NCBI RefSeq assembly: GCF_030378165.1
Contig: NZ_CP119766.1
Location: 1,240,001 to 1,304,000, forward strand
Length of the DNA: 64,000 nucleotides
Origin: Flavobacterium panacagri
Lineage (GTDB): Bacteria; Bacteroidota; Bacteroidia; Flavobacteriales; Flavobacteriaceae
Direction: 5' to 3'
The translations under genes were made by a program, and so were the position numbers. The stretch's first letter is position 1. The number at the start of each line of letters is the position of its first letter. This document shows, in pieces, positions 33,629-43,113 of the stretch. A model generated the notes under the pieces. The model had not been told where the DNA came from and ran no database searches. It saw only the letters and a program-made list of their open reading frames with translations.

Positions 33629-34789
33629 TTAAAGTAATGTTGTTCCGTTTGAGATTTTTACATCATAGAATTTTAATTCAATTCCAAATGTATCTAAATA
33701 AAGTTTCGAAAACTTACTTTTAACCTCATTTTCATATCCTTTTTTAACTAAATTGATGGTGCAGCCACCAAAACCGCCTCCCATAAGTCGAGAACCGATA
33801 ATAGCATGGTCTTCTTTTGCAGTATCTACTAAGAAATCTAATTCTTCGCAGCTTACTTCATATTCTTGCGATAAACCGTAGTGTGTTTCAAAAAGTAATT
33901 CTCCTAAAAGTTCAATATTTCCTTGATCCAAAGCTTCGCAGGCTTTGATAACTCGGTTAATTTCTTTAACAACAAAATGAACTCTGCTGAAAACTTTTTC
34001 AGTCATTTTATCTTTAAGACTTAGAACTTGCTCTTCTGAAGCATCTCTAAAACTTTTTACTTCTGGAAAATGACTTTTTATGATGGCTAATCCTTCTTCA
34101 CATTCAATTCTTCTGGTATTGTATTCTGAAGTAAAAAGGGAATGTTTTACATTAGAATCCAATAAAATCAAAGAATAGTCTTTAAAGTCGGCATTGTGAT
34201 ATTCAAAATCTAAAGTGTTGCAGTCTAATTTGATTACTTTGTTTTCTAAACCATGAACGCTTGAAAACTGATCCATAATTCCGCAGTTGATTCCAACCCA
34301 ATGTTCTGCTTTTTGTCCTAATAAAGAAATATCTACTTTTTCAATCTTTAAATCAAAAAGAGATTTGATTCCGAAAATCATGCCGCATTCTAAAGCTGCA
34401 GAAGAGGACAATCCAGAACCAACCGGAATATTACTGCTGAAAACACAGTTGAAACCTTCAAAAGTAAATCCGTTATCCTGCAGTTGTTTGATTACGCCTC
34501 GAATATAATTTGTCCAAACCACATCACTCAATTTAACTTCCTGAGTTAAGTCGATTTCAAATTCTTCGTTTAAATCAATAGCGATAATTTTAGAGGTATT
34601 GGTGTTGTTTTTTTCAAAAGCAAAACAAATTACTTTGTCAATTGCTGCTGGTAAAACATAACCGTCATTGTAGTCAACATGTTCTCCGATAATATTGATT
34701 CTTCCTGGAGAAAGTACCGTTTTCTGCGGAGAAGATCCGAAAGATTTCTCAAAAAATGCAACGGTGTTTTGTATTAAAATATCATTCAT
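33629..34789 (-). CDS. galK: Galactokinase
   Basis: The 386-residue GHMP kinase has the galactokinase signature GRINIIGEHVDYNDGYVLP near residue 28-46, the ATP loop PVGSGLSSSAALE near 125 and MGGGFGGCTINLV near 345. It phosphorylates D-galactose at C1. The gap to galM upstream is 34 bp. Confidence 0.96.
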   Translation of the reverse strand: MNDILIQNTVAFFEKSFGSSPQKTVLSPGRINIIGEHVDYNDGYVLPAAIDKVICFAFEKNNTNTSKIIAIDLNEEFEIDLTQEVKLSDVVWTNYIRGVIKQLQDNGFTFEGFNCVFSSNIPVGSGLSSSAALECGMIFGIKSLFDLKIEKVDISLLGQKAEHWVGINCGIMDQFSSVHGLENKVIKLDCNTLDFEYHNADFKDYSLILLDSNVKHSLFTSEYNTRRIECEEGLAIIKSHFPEVKSFRDASEEQVLSLKDKMTEKVFSRVHFVVKEINRVIKACEALDQGNIELLGELLFETHYGLSQEYEVSCEELDFLVDTAKEDHAIIGSRLMGGGFGGCTINLVKKGYENEVKSKFSKLYLDTFGIELKFYDVKISNGTTLL

Positions 34790-34823
34790 TTTAGTTGTTG
34801 TAATTGTAATATTGGGTAAATAG

Positions 34824-35876
34824 TTAGTTTAAGTTTTCAAATTTGTATACTGTTTTTTGAGCATATTCTTCGCCTTTTTTCAAAACAGCATTTGGAAAAT
34901 GTGCCTGATTTGGCGCATCTGGAAAATTTTGTGTTTCAAAACAAATGCCGCTTTGTGCATTGTAATCGACGTTTTCTTTTCCTTTTAGTTTTCCAAAACA
35001 ATTCCCGCCTACATATATATGTACACTTGGCTGATCGGTATAAACATTCATTCGAAGTTTATTTTTTAAACTGATTAATTGTGCTACGATTTCCGTTTCA
35101 GAATTGACTACAAAAGAATTGTCAATTGGAAATGGACAGTTTTTAGGAGCTCTAAAATCAAAATCATGATCAGTTAAATCGGTAAAATCTCCTGTTGGAA
35201 TATTATCTGAATTTGTTTCCAGCATTTTAGCCGATTTGATAAACATCTGCTGTTCTAAAACATTTCCATCATGTCCGTCAAGATTAAAATAACTGTGATG
35301 CGTTAAATTAATAATCGTGTCTTCTGTTGAAGTTGCTTTATATTCTAATTTTAATTCGTTTTCTTCTGTCAAAGTATAAGTTAAGTAAACCGTCATTTCG
35401 CCAGGGAAATTTTCGTCTAAATGTTGGCTCAAAAGACCAAAAGTAATAGATGGATTTTCGCCAGTTTTTGCATCGGTCACACTCCAAGCTTTTCTTCCAA
35501 ATCCCATTGTTCCGCCGTGAAGCGTATTTCCATTATTGTTTCCATCAAGCTGAAATTTTTTATCGTTCAGACTAAAAGTGGCTTTATGAATACGACCGGC
35601 GTAACGTCCAACCGTTGTTCCAAAATAAGGAGCACTTGGTAAATTATACGATTCTAAATACGATTCCAGATTATTAAACCCTAATACAACATCGGTTAAT
35701 TTTCCGTTCAAAGGAATCTGGATTGAAGTTACAGTTGCACCATAATTGATGATTTGAACTTTCATTCCGTTTTTATTCACTAATTCAAATGAATAAATTT
35801 CTTCTTTATCAGGCATTAAACCAAACAATTTGCAATTATGAGTGTCTTTTAAATGAGATATGTGTTTTATTTCCAT
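34824..35876 (-). CDS. galM: Aldose 1-epimerase (galactose mutarotase)
   Basis: The start is set at ATG 35876 (MEIKHISHLKD); the open frame extends 13 codons further through the promoter region. The 350-residue protein has FGTTVGRYAGRI, GNTLHGGTMGFGRKAW, NLTHHSYFNLDG (catalytic His) and CFETQNFPDAPN (catalytic Glu). No signal peptide, so it is cytoplasmic, unlike the lipoprotein paralogue at 56-57 kb. It is the first gene of the galactose operon. Confidence 0.93.
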   Translation of the reverse strand: MEIKHISHLKDTHNCKLFGLMPDKEEIYSFELVNKNGMKVQIINYGATVTSIQIPLNGKLTDVVLGFNNLESYLESYNLPSAPYFGTTVGRYAGRIHKATFSLNDKKFQLDGNNNGNTLHGGTMGFGRKAWSVTDAKTGENPSITFGLLSQHLDENFPGEMTVYLTYTLTEENELKLEYKATSTEDTIINLTHHSYFNLDGHDGNVLEQQMFIKSAKMLETNSDNIPTGDFTDLTDHDFDFRAPKNCPFPIDNSFVVNSETEIVAQLISLKNKLRMNVYTDQPSVHIYVGGNCFGKLKGKENVDYNAQSGICFETQNFPDAPNQAHFPNAVLKKGEEYAQKTVYKFENLN

Positions 35877-35900
35877 ATAATTTTTACCAATAATGAAATC

Positions 35901-35908
35901 CAAAAATA
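35901..35908 (-). promoter_or_regulatory. Predicted -7 element for galM-galK-galT
   Basis: The minus strand reads TATTTTTG, matching TAnnTTTG, 25 bp before the galM ATG. The divergent regulator promoter starts only 11 bp away, so the two promoters probably share control sequences. Confidence 0.45.
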
Positions 35909-35919
35909 GAAACATTCTC

Positions 35920-35927
35920 TATATTTG
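35920..35927 (+). promoter_or_regulatory. Predicted -7 element for the GntR-type regulator gene
   Basis: TATATTTG matches TAnnTTTG; the start of transcription would lie inside the TACCAGT repeats that follow, consistent with autorepression. Confidence 0.5.
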
Positions 35928-35929
35928 CA

Positions 35930-35946
35930 TACCAGTACCTACCAGT
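35930..35946. promoter_or_regulatory. Direct repeat TACCAGT-N3-TACCAGT, candidate operator
   Basis: Two identical 7-bp words spaced one helical turn apart (10 bp) sit between the divergent galM and regulator promoters. A related half site (TACCAAT) occurs at 35885. This is the likely binding site of the GntR-type protein encoded next to it. Confidence 0.5.
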
Positions 35947-35966
35947 TTTTAATATTAATAGTCAAA

Positions 35967-36977
35967 ATGACTTTATTTATGAACATCATTTCTATCCAAA
36001 ATAATATTGGTCTTCCAAAATATAAGCAGATAATTCTTTCAATAGAAAAAGCTATTGAAGAAGGAAATTTGGTCAAAGGAGACCGTCTTCCTTCGGTAAA
36101 TAAAGTCTGTTTGGCGTTTTCTTTGTCGCGTGATACAGTGCTTTTAGCGTACGATGAATTGAAGAAAAGAGGAATTATTTATGCCATTCCTGGCAAGGGA
36201 TATTATGTTAAAAGCATTGAAATCACTATAACTCAGAAGATTTTCCTGCTTTTTGATGAGTTGAATATTTTTAAAGAAGACATTTATAATTCGTTTCTAA
36301 AAAATATTGGAAAGAATGTTCAGGTCGATATTTTCTTTCATCATTTCAATGTTCAGGTTTTTAAAAAACTGATCAATGACAGCAATGGAAATTACACCAA
36401 ATATATTTTGATGCCGACGAACTTAAACGATATAGTCGATTCGATAAAAACCCTACCAGTGAATGATGTAATAATTTTAGATCAGACGAATTCGGACTTA
36501 AAAATATTTCCAGCAATTTATCAAAATCACCAAAAAGATATTTATGAAGGTTTGATGAAAGGCAAATCGCGGTTATCAAAATACAAAAAACTGATTTTGA
36601 TTTTCCCAGGTTTCAGAGAACCGCCCGGAATGAAAATTGGTTTCGAATCGTTCTGTCAGGATTATGGTTTTGATTACGAAATTATTTCTGATTTCAGCAA
36701 TCAAACTATCGCTTTGGGAGATTTGTATATTATCCCTCACGATCGTGATCTTCTTTTGGTTATCGAAAATGCGATGGCAAGAAAATTAAAATTAGGAGAA
36801 GATTTCGGAATTATCTCTTATAATGAAACACCATTAAAGAAAATTGCTGCAAATGGAATTACCACAATTTCAACCCATTTTGAAATGATGGGAAAAATTC
36901 TAGCTGATATGGTCTTGAAAGGAACAAAAGAACAGATCGAAAACAAATCTGCTCTTATATTGAGGAATTCTTTATAA
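35967..36977 (+). CDS. GntR-type regulator with LacI-like sensor domain
   Basis: The ATG at 35967 is used; the longer frame begins with TTG inside the promoter, and ATG 35979 is also possible. The 336-residue protein has an N-terminal GntR winged helix (PKYKQIILSIEKAIEEGNLVKGDRLPSVNKV, LSRDTVLLAYDELKKRGIIYAIPGKGYYV) and a periplasmic-binding-protein-like sensor ending GIISYNETPLKKIAANGITTISTHFEMMG. This is the AraR/GntR-LacI chimera architecture. It is divergent from galM and probably controls the galactose genes. Confidence 0.88.
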   Translation: MTLFMNIISIQNNIGLPKYKQIILSIEKAIEEGNLVKGDRLPSVNKVCLAFSLSRDTVLLAYDELKKRGIIYAIPGKGYYVKSIEITITQKIFLLFDELNIFKEDIYNSFLKNIGKNVQVDIFFHHFNVQVFKKLINDSNGNYTKYILMPTNLNDIVDSIKTLPVNDVIILDQTNSDLKIFPAIYQNHQKDIYEGLMKGKSRLSKYKKLILIFPGFREPPGMKIGFESFCQDYGFDYEIISDFSNQTIALGDLYIIPHDRDLLLVIENAMARKLKLGEDFGIISYNETPLKKIAANGITTISTHFEMMGKILADMVLKGTKEQIENKSALILRNSL

Positions 36978-36983
36978 TTTTTT

Positions 36984-37053
36984 CCCGCAGATTTAGCAGA
37001 TCGGGAAGATTTTTTGACAATTGATCAGCTAAATCTCCTAAATCTGCGAGAGA
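36984..37053. repeat. Inverted repeat 'cgcagatttag' between convergent genes
   Basis: CGCAGATTTAG (36987-36997) and CTAAATCTGCG (37038-37048) are perfect arms, and further partial matches (agcagatc / gatcagct) lie inside. It separates the convergent GntR-type and AraR genes and may stop transcription from both sides. A related word (aatctgcgagaga) recurs at 46381. Confidence 0.65.
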
Positions 37054-37066
37054 ATAAATAAAGTTC

Positions 37067-37756
37067 TTATAAATTGAGTGCAAAGTTATTTTGCAGTTTT
37101 TCTTCGTATTTCTCTTTATTAAAGGTGTATAAATAAGAACCTTTTCGAGAAGACTGCATGTCTTTTTCGTCTAATTTATTTAAAATATCAAGAGAATTAA
37201 TTTTGCTGATGAAATTTCGTTTATCCAATTCTTTGCTCAAAATCGCTTCATACAATTCTAAAAGCTGACGCATCGTGAATTTTTCAGGTAGCAGTTCAAA
37301 ACCAATTGGTTTTACAGATGTTTTATAGCGAAGTCTCTTAATAGCATTTTGAACCATTTCGTTATGGTCAAAAATCAAGTTTGGCGCATCGTTAATCGGG
37401 AACCATTCTGCATGATAATTCTGAATCAATTCTGCATTATGGTTTTCGATATTAATCAAAGCAAAATAAGAAACGGAGATAGTTCTTTCAACAGGATCAC
37501 GGTCGATTTCGCTGTAAGCATATAACTGCTCCATATAAATATCATTCAGACCTGTATAGGTATTTAAGATTCTGGTTGCGGCACTATCTAAAACTTCGTC
37601 GCGTTTTAAGAAACCTCCAATCAAGGACCATTTTCCTTTTTCGGGCTCAAAATCTCTTTGGATTAAAAGGATTTTCAAACCCTCATTGTCAAATCCAAAA
37701 ATGATGCAGTCTACTGCCAGTAACACTTTATCGGCAGAACTATAGCTGTTTAACAT
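37067..37756 (-). CDS. araR: Nudix-type arabinose regulator AraR
   Basis: The 229-residue protein joins a Nudix fold (residues 10-130) to a C-terminal winged helix (PEKFTMRQLLELYEAILSKELDKRNFISKINSLDIL). The Nudix box reads GGFLKRDEVLDSAATRILNTYTGL: the first Glu and the Arg remain but the REUxEE acids are lost, so it should bind a ligand without hydrolysis. This matches the Bacteroides AraR family, repressors that respond to L-arabinose. It is divergent from the arabinan genes it would control. Confidence 0.88.
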   Translation of the reverse strand: MLNSYSSADKVLLAVDCIIFGFDNEGLKILLIQRDFEPEKGKWSLIGGFLKRDEVLDSAATRILNTYTGLNDIYMEQLYAYSEIDRDPVERTISVSYFALINIENHNAELIQNYHAEWFPINDAPNLIFDHNEMVQNAIKRLRYKTSVKPIGFELLPEKFTMRQLLELYEAILSKELDKRNFISKINSLDILNKLDEKDMQSSRKGSYLYTFNKEKYEEKLQNNFALNL

Positions 37757-38327
37757 ATATAATTAATTTGGATTGTAAATATATAAACTTCTTAAAACGT
37801 ATCATAATTTATTAATGTAGATTTCACACTTACATAAATAACTCTTCAAAAGTACTCTTAAAAAAGTAACATTTTACATAAAAATAACATTCAAAACTTT
37901 ATTTTAAGATTTTTTTAAGAAAAAAACAGGACAGTAAAGGATAGTTTTTATGTAAAACAAGATCAATTTTTTTAAAAACGCCTAAAAATAAACAGTAATT
38001 TACTTACAAAATATTTTTTTTTTTGAATTTAAGCTATTAAAAAACAGATTATTTGTTATTTTTTTAATCGTTTCAAATTTTGATTAAAAATGAGCTTTTT
38101 TTTAAAAAGTGTATTTTTTACACAATTAAAACTGTAAAAAGCTTCTTTTTTTTGAAAAAACCACTAAATTTTAAATGTTAATTAAACACTTAATTTATGA
38201 TATGTGTTTTTTTTGAAGCTTTTTTTTGTGATATTAATTTGTTTTCGTGGTTTTTTTTTAGTTAAATTTACAAATGTAAGATTAACACTTATTAACTAAA
38301 CAACTAACCAACCTTAAACCAACCACT
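37757..38327. other. AT-rich 571-bp control region of the arabinan locus
   Basis: No coding potential is seen. It has long A and T runs, an AAACAC-N14-GTGTTT inverted repeat (38184-38209), the 19-bp AraR-like site (38107-38125) and a weak TAAATTTA box at 38263-38270 with TTTG 21 bp upstream (38238-38241), which could be the susC promoter. The last 55 bases are A/C-rich and free of structure, as is usual before susC genes. Confidence 0.5.
38107..38125. promoter_or_regulatory. Candidate AraR operator upstream of susC
   Basis: AAGTGT-N7-ACACAA with the centre ATTTTTT. It has the same layout as the sites before araB and before the symporter. It lies about 200 bp before the susC ATG, away from the weak promoter match, so its exact role is uncertain. 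Confidence 0.55.
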
Positions 38328-41300
38328 ATGAGAACTAAGCAACAATTAGTTTTGTATTGCAATTTTCTATTGCCAAAAACACAATGGATTTTAGCAGTTT
38401 TAATGCTGTTATTTTCAGTTAATCAAATGTCGGCTCAGGGCAAAACGATTAACGGAGTTGTTACATCTGCGCAGGACAATTTGCCTCTTCCAGGTGTAAA
38501 CATTATGATTAAAGGAACCAAAACAGTGGCCTCAACTGGATTCGATGGAGAATACTCGATTAATGCATCTTCTGGAGATGTTTTAGTCTTTTCATTTATA
38601 GGATTTCAAAACAAAGAGATAGTCGTAGGAAGTCAATCCAAAATAGACGTTTCTTTGGGAGAAGACACTAATAAATTGAACGAAGTAGTAGTAATTGGTT
38701 ACGGAACTCAAAAGAAATCAGACTTAACTGGTTCTGTGAGCGTTGTAAATTTAGAATCGGCAAAAAAGGTAGTTACCTATGACGCAGCAAAAATGCTTCA
38801 AGGTCAGGTTCCGGGAGTTACGGTGCAGTCATCAGGAGAGCCTGGAGGCTTTGTAAATGTGAAAATTAGAGGTATAACTTCGTTTAGCAATAATAATCCA
38901 CTTTTTGTGATTGATGGAATTATGGTCGATTCACCTTATGATTTTGCTCCAGGAGAAATAGAATCGATGCAAGTTCTTAAAGACGCTTCTTCGGCAGCGA
39001 TTTATGGTGTGCGTGGTGCAAATGGAGTTGTAATTATTACTACTAAAAAAGGTAAGGCTGGAAAAATGGACGTTAAATTCAAGTCTATTGTTGGTCTTCA
39101 AAATGTAGCTAAAAAATGGGATGTTACCGATCGTGTAGGATATCAAAAAATTACCAGCGAAGCAGAACGTAACAGAGACATTAGAGCAGGAGTTCCAGTA
39201 AGCATTGCTCCAGGAAATGATCCAACAAGCCCTTATTATATTTCAAATGTTAATACAGATTGGCAGAAAGAATCTTTCCAAACTGGTGTTGTACAAAATC
39301 AAGCTTTAACATTTACTGGAGGTGCAGAAAGTATAGCTTACAGTTTTAATGTTGATTACTTTAAAAATACAAGTTACATTAAAACGCCTCAGGACTATGA
39401 GAGATTATCAACCAACTTAAATTTAAATGGTAAAAAAGGAAAATTTAAGTATGGTGCAAAAATAGCTTATACACAATCTGATAAGGAGATTTTTAATGAA
39501 TATAATGCTGGGCAGACTGTTGTCAGCGATATTTTAGGTGCAGTCCCTACTATGCCAGTTTACGATTCAAACAGACTAGGTGGTTATGGAGGTACAGATA
39601 ACCTGACGCAGAGAGCTATTTCTATGAATCCAATTGGATACAATAATCTGATTGATAACAATGGGAAAAGAAACCGTTTCATAGGAGATGTATGGGGAGA
39701 AATTGAAATAGTGAAAGGACTTAAATACAAATTGGATGTAAGTTATGACAGAACAGACTGGGAAAACAGAAAATTTATTCCGCCAAGTGATTTAGGCTGG
39801 TATTATATTACAACAAATGATGAAGCGTCTTTGGATGTTGAGACTGGAAATGAGTTAAGAACGTTTTTGAACAATCTATTGACTTATGAAGTTACTCTTG
39901 GCAAGCACAAATTTGATGCTCTTGCAGGTTGGATTCAAGAAAAAAGAGACTATCATAGGTATAATATGAGAGGTGTAGGTTACACTCCAGGGGAAATACC
40001 AATGCTTCAATATGCTGATGCCAGAAATGCGTCGGAGTATAAATTTACGATTACTGGAGTATCTTATATTAGCAGATTAAATTATTCTTTTGATGACAGA
40101 TATTTAGTGCAGGCTAACTTTAGACAAGACAAAACGTCTCTTTTCAGCGAAAAAAATAATTCGGCAAATTTTTATTCTTTTTCAGGAGGATGGAAAATCA
40201 GCAATGAGAAATTTTGGACATTGCCAGAGTGGATAAGCAACATTAAACTTAGAGGAGGTTACGGTACATTAGGGAACAATACCATTTCTCAATATTTCTT
40301 CGCCTCAACAGTAAACAGTTTTGCGGGTTACGATTTTAATAATGAGCTTGCTCCAGGAACAACTGTAGTAGCAGCGCTTGATCCTAATGTAAAATGGGAA
40401 AAATCGATAAACTCAAATGTTGGTATAGAATTAGGTTTCTTAAACAATGATTTACAGTTTACAGCAGAATATTTCATTAAAAAATCGGATGATTTATTAT
40501 TAGGCGTGCCGCTTCCTTTTTCAACAGGTGCATTTCCGGCAAGTGTGACAACAAATGCGGGATCAATGAAAAATACTGGGGTAGAGTTTACAGCAGCTTA
40601 CAGCAATCATCATCATAAATTCAAATATGATATTTCAGCCAACTTTGGAACACTTAAAAATGAAGTGACTAAAATTGGTGTAAACGGAAATCCTATTTAT
40701 GGCGCAGTTTCTAAAACAGAAGTAGGAAGATCTGTTGGTGAAATGTTTGCTTGGGAAGCAATTGGAATTTTCCAAAATGCGGCTGAGGTAGCGGCTTCGC
40801 CAACACAAACAGGTGCAGCTCCGGGAGATATTAAATTTAGAGATGTAAATGGAGATGGAATCATTACAGATGCCGATAGAACTTTCCAAGGAGTAACAAT
40901 TCCTAAATATGGTTTCGGATTTAATTTCAGCGCTTCTTATTCCAACTTTGATTTTTCAATGTTTTGGCAGGGAGCAGGCGGTAACAAAGTATTTAATGCA
41001 ATGTACCGAAATTTAATGATTGGTCAATATACGAACCATCATACAGACGAACTGAACTATTGGACACCAACCAATACGAATACAAATGTTCCTGCTCCGG
41101 TTATTGGAGATCCAAACGGAAACAGCAGAGACTCTAACAGATTTATCGAAAGCGGTGATTATGTGAAACTGCAAACTATGGAAATTGGCTATAACATTCC
41201 GCTGAAAGATAAATTTATTCAAAAAGCAAAGGTTTACCTGAATGGTCAAAATCTGCTGATTATTTCTAAATACAAAGGATATGATCCAGATTTTAATAGC

Positions 41301-41384
41301 GACGGATTAATCTCGAGAGGATATGATGCAGGATCTTTCCCAAATCCGAGAACAATTTCTTTAGGAGTAGAAGTAAGCTTCTAA
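38328..41384 (+). CDS. SusC-like TonB-dependent outer-membrane transporter for arabinan oligosaccharides
   Basis: The 1018-residue protein has a signal peptide ending MSAQ, a carboxypeptidase-like domain (INGVVTSAQDNLPLPGVNIMIKGT), a TonB box region (NEVVVIGYGTQKKSDLTGSV), the plug (KMLQGQVPGVTVQSSGEPGG, IRGITSFSNNNPLFVIDG) and a long beta barrel ending TISLGVEVSF. It imports oligosaccharides with the SusD partner 29 bp downstream. The enzymes encoded after it indicate arabinan as substrate. Confidence 0.95.
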   Translation: MRTKQQLVLYCNFLLPKTQWILAVLMLLFSVNQMSAQGKTINGVVTSAQDNLPLPGVNIMIKGTKTVASTGFDGEYSINASSGDVLVFSFIGFQNKEIVVGSQSKIDVSLGEDTNKLNEVVVIGYGTQKKSDLTGSVSVVNLESAKKVVTYDAAKMLQGQVPGVTVQSSGEPGGFVNVKIRGITSFSNNNPLFVIDGIMVDSPYDFAPGEIESMQVLKDASSAAIYGVRGANGVVIITTKKGKAGKMDVKFKSIVGLQNVAKKWDVTDRVGYQKITSEAERNRDIRAGVPVSIAPGNDPTSPYYISNVNTDWQKESFQTGVVQNQALTFTGGAESIAYSFNVDYFKNTSYIKTPQDYERLSTNLNLNGKKGKFKYGAKIAYTQSDKEIFNEYNAGQTVVSDILGAVPTMPVYDSNRLGGYGGTDNLTQRAISMNPIGYNNLIDNNGKRNRFIGDVWGEIEIVKGLKYKLDVSYDRTDWENRKFIPPSDLGWYYITTNDEASLDVETGNELRTFLNNLLTYEVTLGKHKFDALAGWIQEKRDYHRYNMRGVGYTPGEIPMLQYADARNASEYKFTITGVSYISRLNYSFDDRYLVQANFRQDKTSLFSEKNNSANFYSFSGGWKISNEKFWTLPEWISNIKLRGGYGTLGNNTISQYFFASTVNSFAGYDFNNELAPGTTVVAALDPNVKWEKSINSNVGIELGFLNNDLQFTAEYFIKKSDDLLLGVPLPFSTGAFPASVTTNAGSMKNTGVEFTAAYSNHHHKFKYDISANFGTLKNEVTKIGVNGNPIYGAVSKTEVGRSVGEMFAWEAIGIFQNAAEVAASPTQTGAAPGDIKFRDVNGDGIITDADRTFQGVTIPKYGFGFNFSASYSNFDFSMFWQGAGGNKVFNAMYRNLMIGQYTNHHTDELNYWTPTNTNTNVPAPVIGDPNGNSRDSNRFIESGDYVKLQTMEIGYNIPLKDKFIQKAKVYLNGQNLLIISKYKGYDPDFNSDGLISRGYDAGSFPNPRTISLGVEVSF

Positions 41385-41413
41385 AATAGGTCTAACCATT
41401 AAAACGTATTAAA

Positions 41414-42973
41414 ATGAAATCTAAATTTTTTAACTATATAACTGTTTTTTTTTCACTGGCTTTGGTAACAACAAGCTGTGTTGATAATGAAGATTTGACT
41501 CAGCTAGATCCTAATAATGATGCAGTTGATTCATTTTGGAAAACAGATGATGATGCATTGAAAGGAGTAAATGCAGCATACGGAAGTTTATTGACAGACG
41601 GGACTTACATGAGAAGTACACCATTATTGCTGGATGTAAAGGGAGACGATTCCCGAACAAACAGTCCATGGGGTTCTATGTATAATGTTGGACATTTCAA
41701 CTCAAATGTTGCTGATGCAGCGATCTACGGATGGGCTTACGAAACATACTATCAGGGAATTTATCGTGCAAATCAGGTATTGACAAGCGTGCCAGGAATT
41801 GAATTTAAAGACGAAGCTTTAAAAAACAGAATCTTAGGACAGGCTTATTTTTTAAGAGGTTTGTTCTTGTTCCATGCTGTAAATATGTTTAAGAACGTTC
41901 CAGTTCCAACAGAATTAGCAGTTTATTATCCGCAGAAAACCCAAGAAGAAGGATGGACGCAGGTTATAGCAGATTTTAAAACAGCTGCTGAATTACTCCC
42001 AAATTCTTATACTGGAGTTTCGGGATTAGATGCAGGACAAAAAGGTCGTGCGACAAAAGGTGCAGCCTTAGGATATTTAGGAAAAGCTTATTTGTTCACT
42101 AAAGATTTTGCAAATGCAAGAACTACTTTTAAACAAGTGATCGATTTGGGTGTTTATTCTTTGGTTGCTAATTATAGAGACAACTTTACGACAGCGAATG
42201 AAAACAATTCAGAATCTCTTTTTGAAGTGCAATTCAGCCGTGATGCTGGTGGAGTTGATTTAGGATGGGGAGGTGCTCCTGCTTCAGGCTGGGGGAAAAC
42301 ATCGGCTAGAGCAATTACTTATGCACCACGTGCTTTCGGATGGACAGACGTACAGCCAACTTGGGCATTGTTTAATGAATTTAAAGAAGAAAAAACAAGA
42401 ACTGGAGAAGACGATCCTCGTTTAGACGCTACTATTTTCTACAATAAACCAGGAACAAAATTATACGGGAAAGATTTTGCGACTTTCTACGCTTCAAGTC
42501 CTGCCGATCTTAATGATCTTTTTTGCAGAAAATACCAAAATTCTGATGGTGAATTTGCAGACGAATACGATTGGCGTTCTGGAATCAATGAGCGTTTATT
42601 GAGATATGCAGATATCCTTTTAATGTATGCAGAATGTTTGAACGAAACAGGCGATACACCAGGAGCTTATACTTATATTCAAATGGTAAGAAACAGAGTA
42701 AATCTTCCAGACTTATCGACAACAAAACCAGGAATGAACCAGGAGCAGATGAGAGAACAGATTGGTCACGAAAGATTTTTGGAATTCCCTCTTGAAGGAC
42801 ATCGTTTTGATGATATTCGTCGCTGGGGTTGGCTGGATAATCCAACAAAGCTGGCATGGTTAAAATCAAGAGATGCAGAATTCAATTCTTATACAAAAGG
42901 AAGAGAATATTTCCCGATTCCACAATTGGAAATGGATAACAATCCAGGAACAAAACAAAATGACAGTTATTAA
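41414..42973 (+). CDS. SusD/RagB family surface glycan-binding lipoprotein
   Basis: The 519-residue lipoprotein has the lipobox VTTSC at residues 18-22 followed by the acidic VDNEDL, then the TPR-rich SusD fold with AYFLRGLFLFHAVNMFKNVPVP, GYLGKAYLFTKDFANARTTFKQVI and the C-terminal ERLLRYADILLMYAECLNE, GHERFLEFPLEGHRFDDIRRWGWL and EYFPIPQLEMDNNPGTKQN. It forms the lid of the SusC transporter on the cell surface. Confidence 0.95.
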   Translation: MKSKFFNYITVFFSLALVTTSCVDNEDLTQLDPNNDAVDSFWKTDDDALKGVNAAYGSLLTDGTYMRSTPLLLDVKGDDSRTNSPWGSMYNVGHFNSNVADAAIYGWAYETYYQGIYRANQVLTSVPGIEFKDEALKNRILGQAYFLRGLFLFHAVNMFKNVPVPTELAVYYPQKTQEEGWTQVIADFKTAAELLPNSYTGVSGLDAGQKGRATKGAALGYLGKAYLFTKDFANARTTFKQVIDLGVYSLVANYRDNFTTANENNSESLFEVQFSRDAGGVDLGWGGAPASGWGKTSARAITYAPRAFGWTDVQPTWALFNEFKEEKTRTGEDDPRLDATIFYNKPGTKLYGKDFATFYASSPADLNDLFCRKYQNSDGEFADEYDWRSGINERLLRYADILLMYAECLNETGDTPGAYTYIQMVRNRVNLPDLSTTKPGMNQEQMREQIGHERFLEFPLEGHRFDDIRRWGWLDNPTKLAWLKSRDAEFNSYTKGREYFPIPQLEMDNNPGTKQNDSY

Positions 42974-43059
42974 GTTTAAAGTCTCAGTTCTCAGTCGAAC
43001 TTGTATACTGTGGCTGAAAACGGAGGTTAAAAAATAAATTTGAGTTAGTTTGAATCTTG

Positions 43060-43095
43060 ATATCATGTGAAGGCTTAAAAATCTTCACATGATAT
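43060..43095 (+). promoter_or_regulatory. 13-bp hairpin between susD and the GH51 gene
   Basis: ATATCATGTGAAG and CTTCACATGATAT pair perfectly around a 10-nt loop (gcttaaaaat), 18 bp before the GH51 ATG. No T-run follows, so it is not a simple terminator. It could protect the susCD message from 3' decay or slow transcription into the enzyme genes. Confidence 0.6.
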
Positions 43096-43113
43096 TATAA
43101 CTAAAAAACCACT

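Noticed and set aside
35925..35966. Longer TTG-initiated start for the GntR-type regulator
   Set aside because: It lies within the predicted -7 box and operator; the ATG at 35967 fits better.
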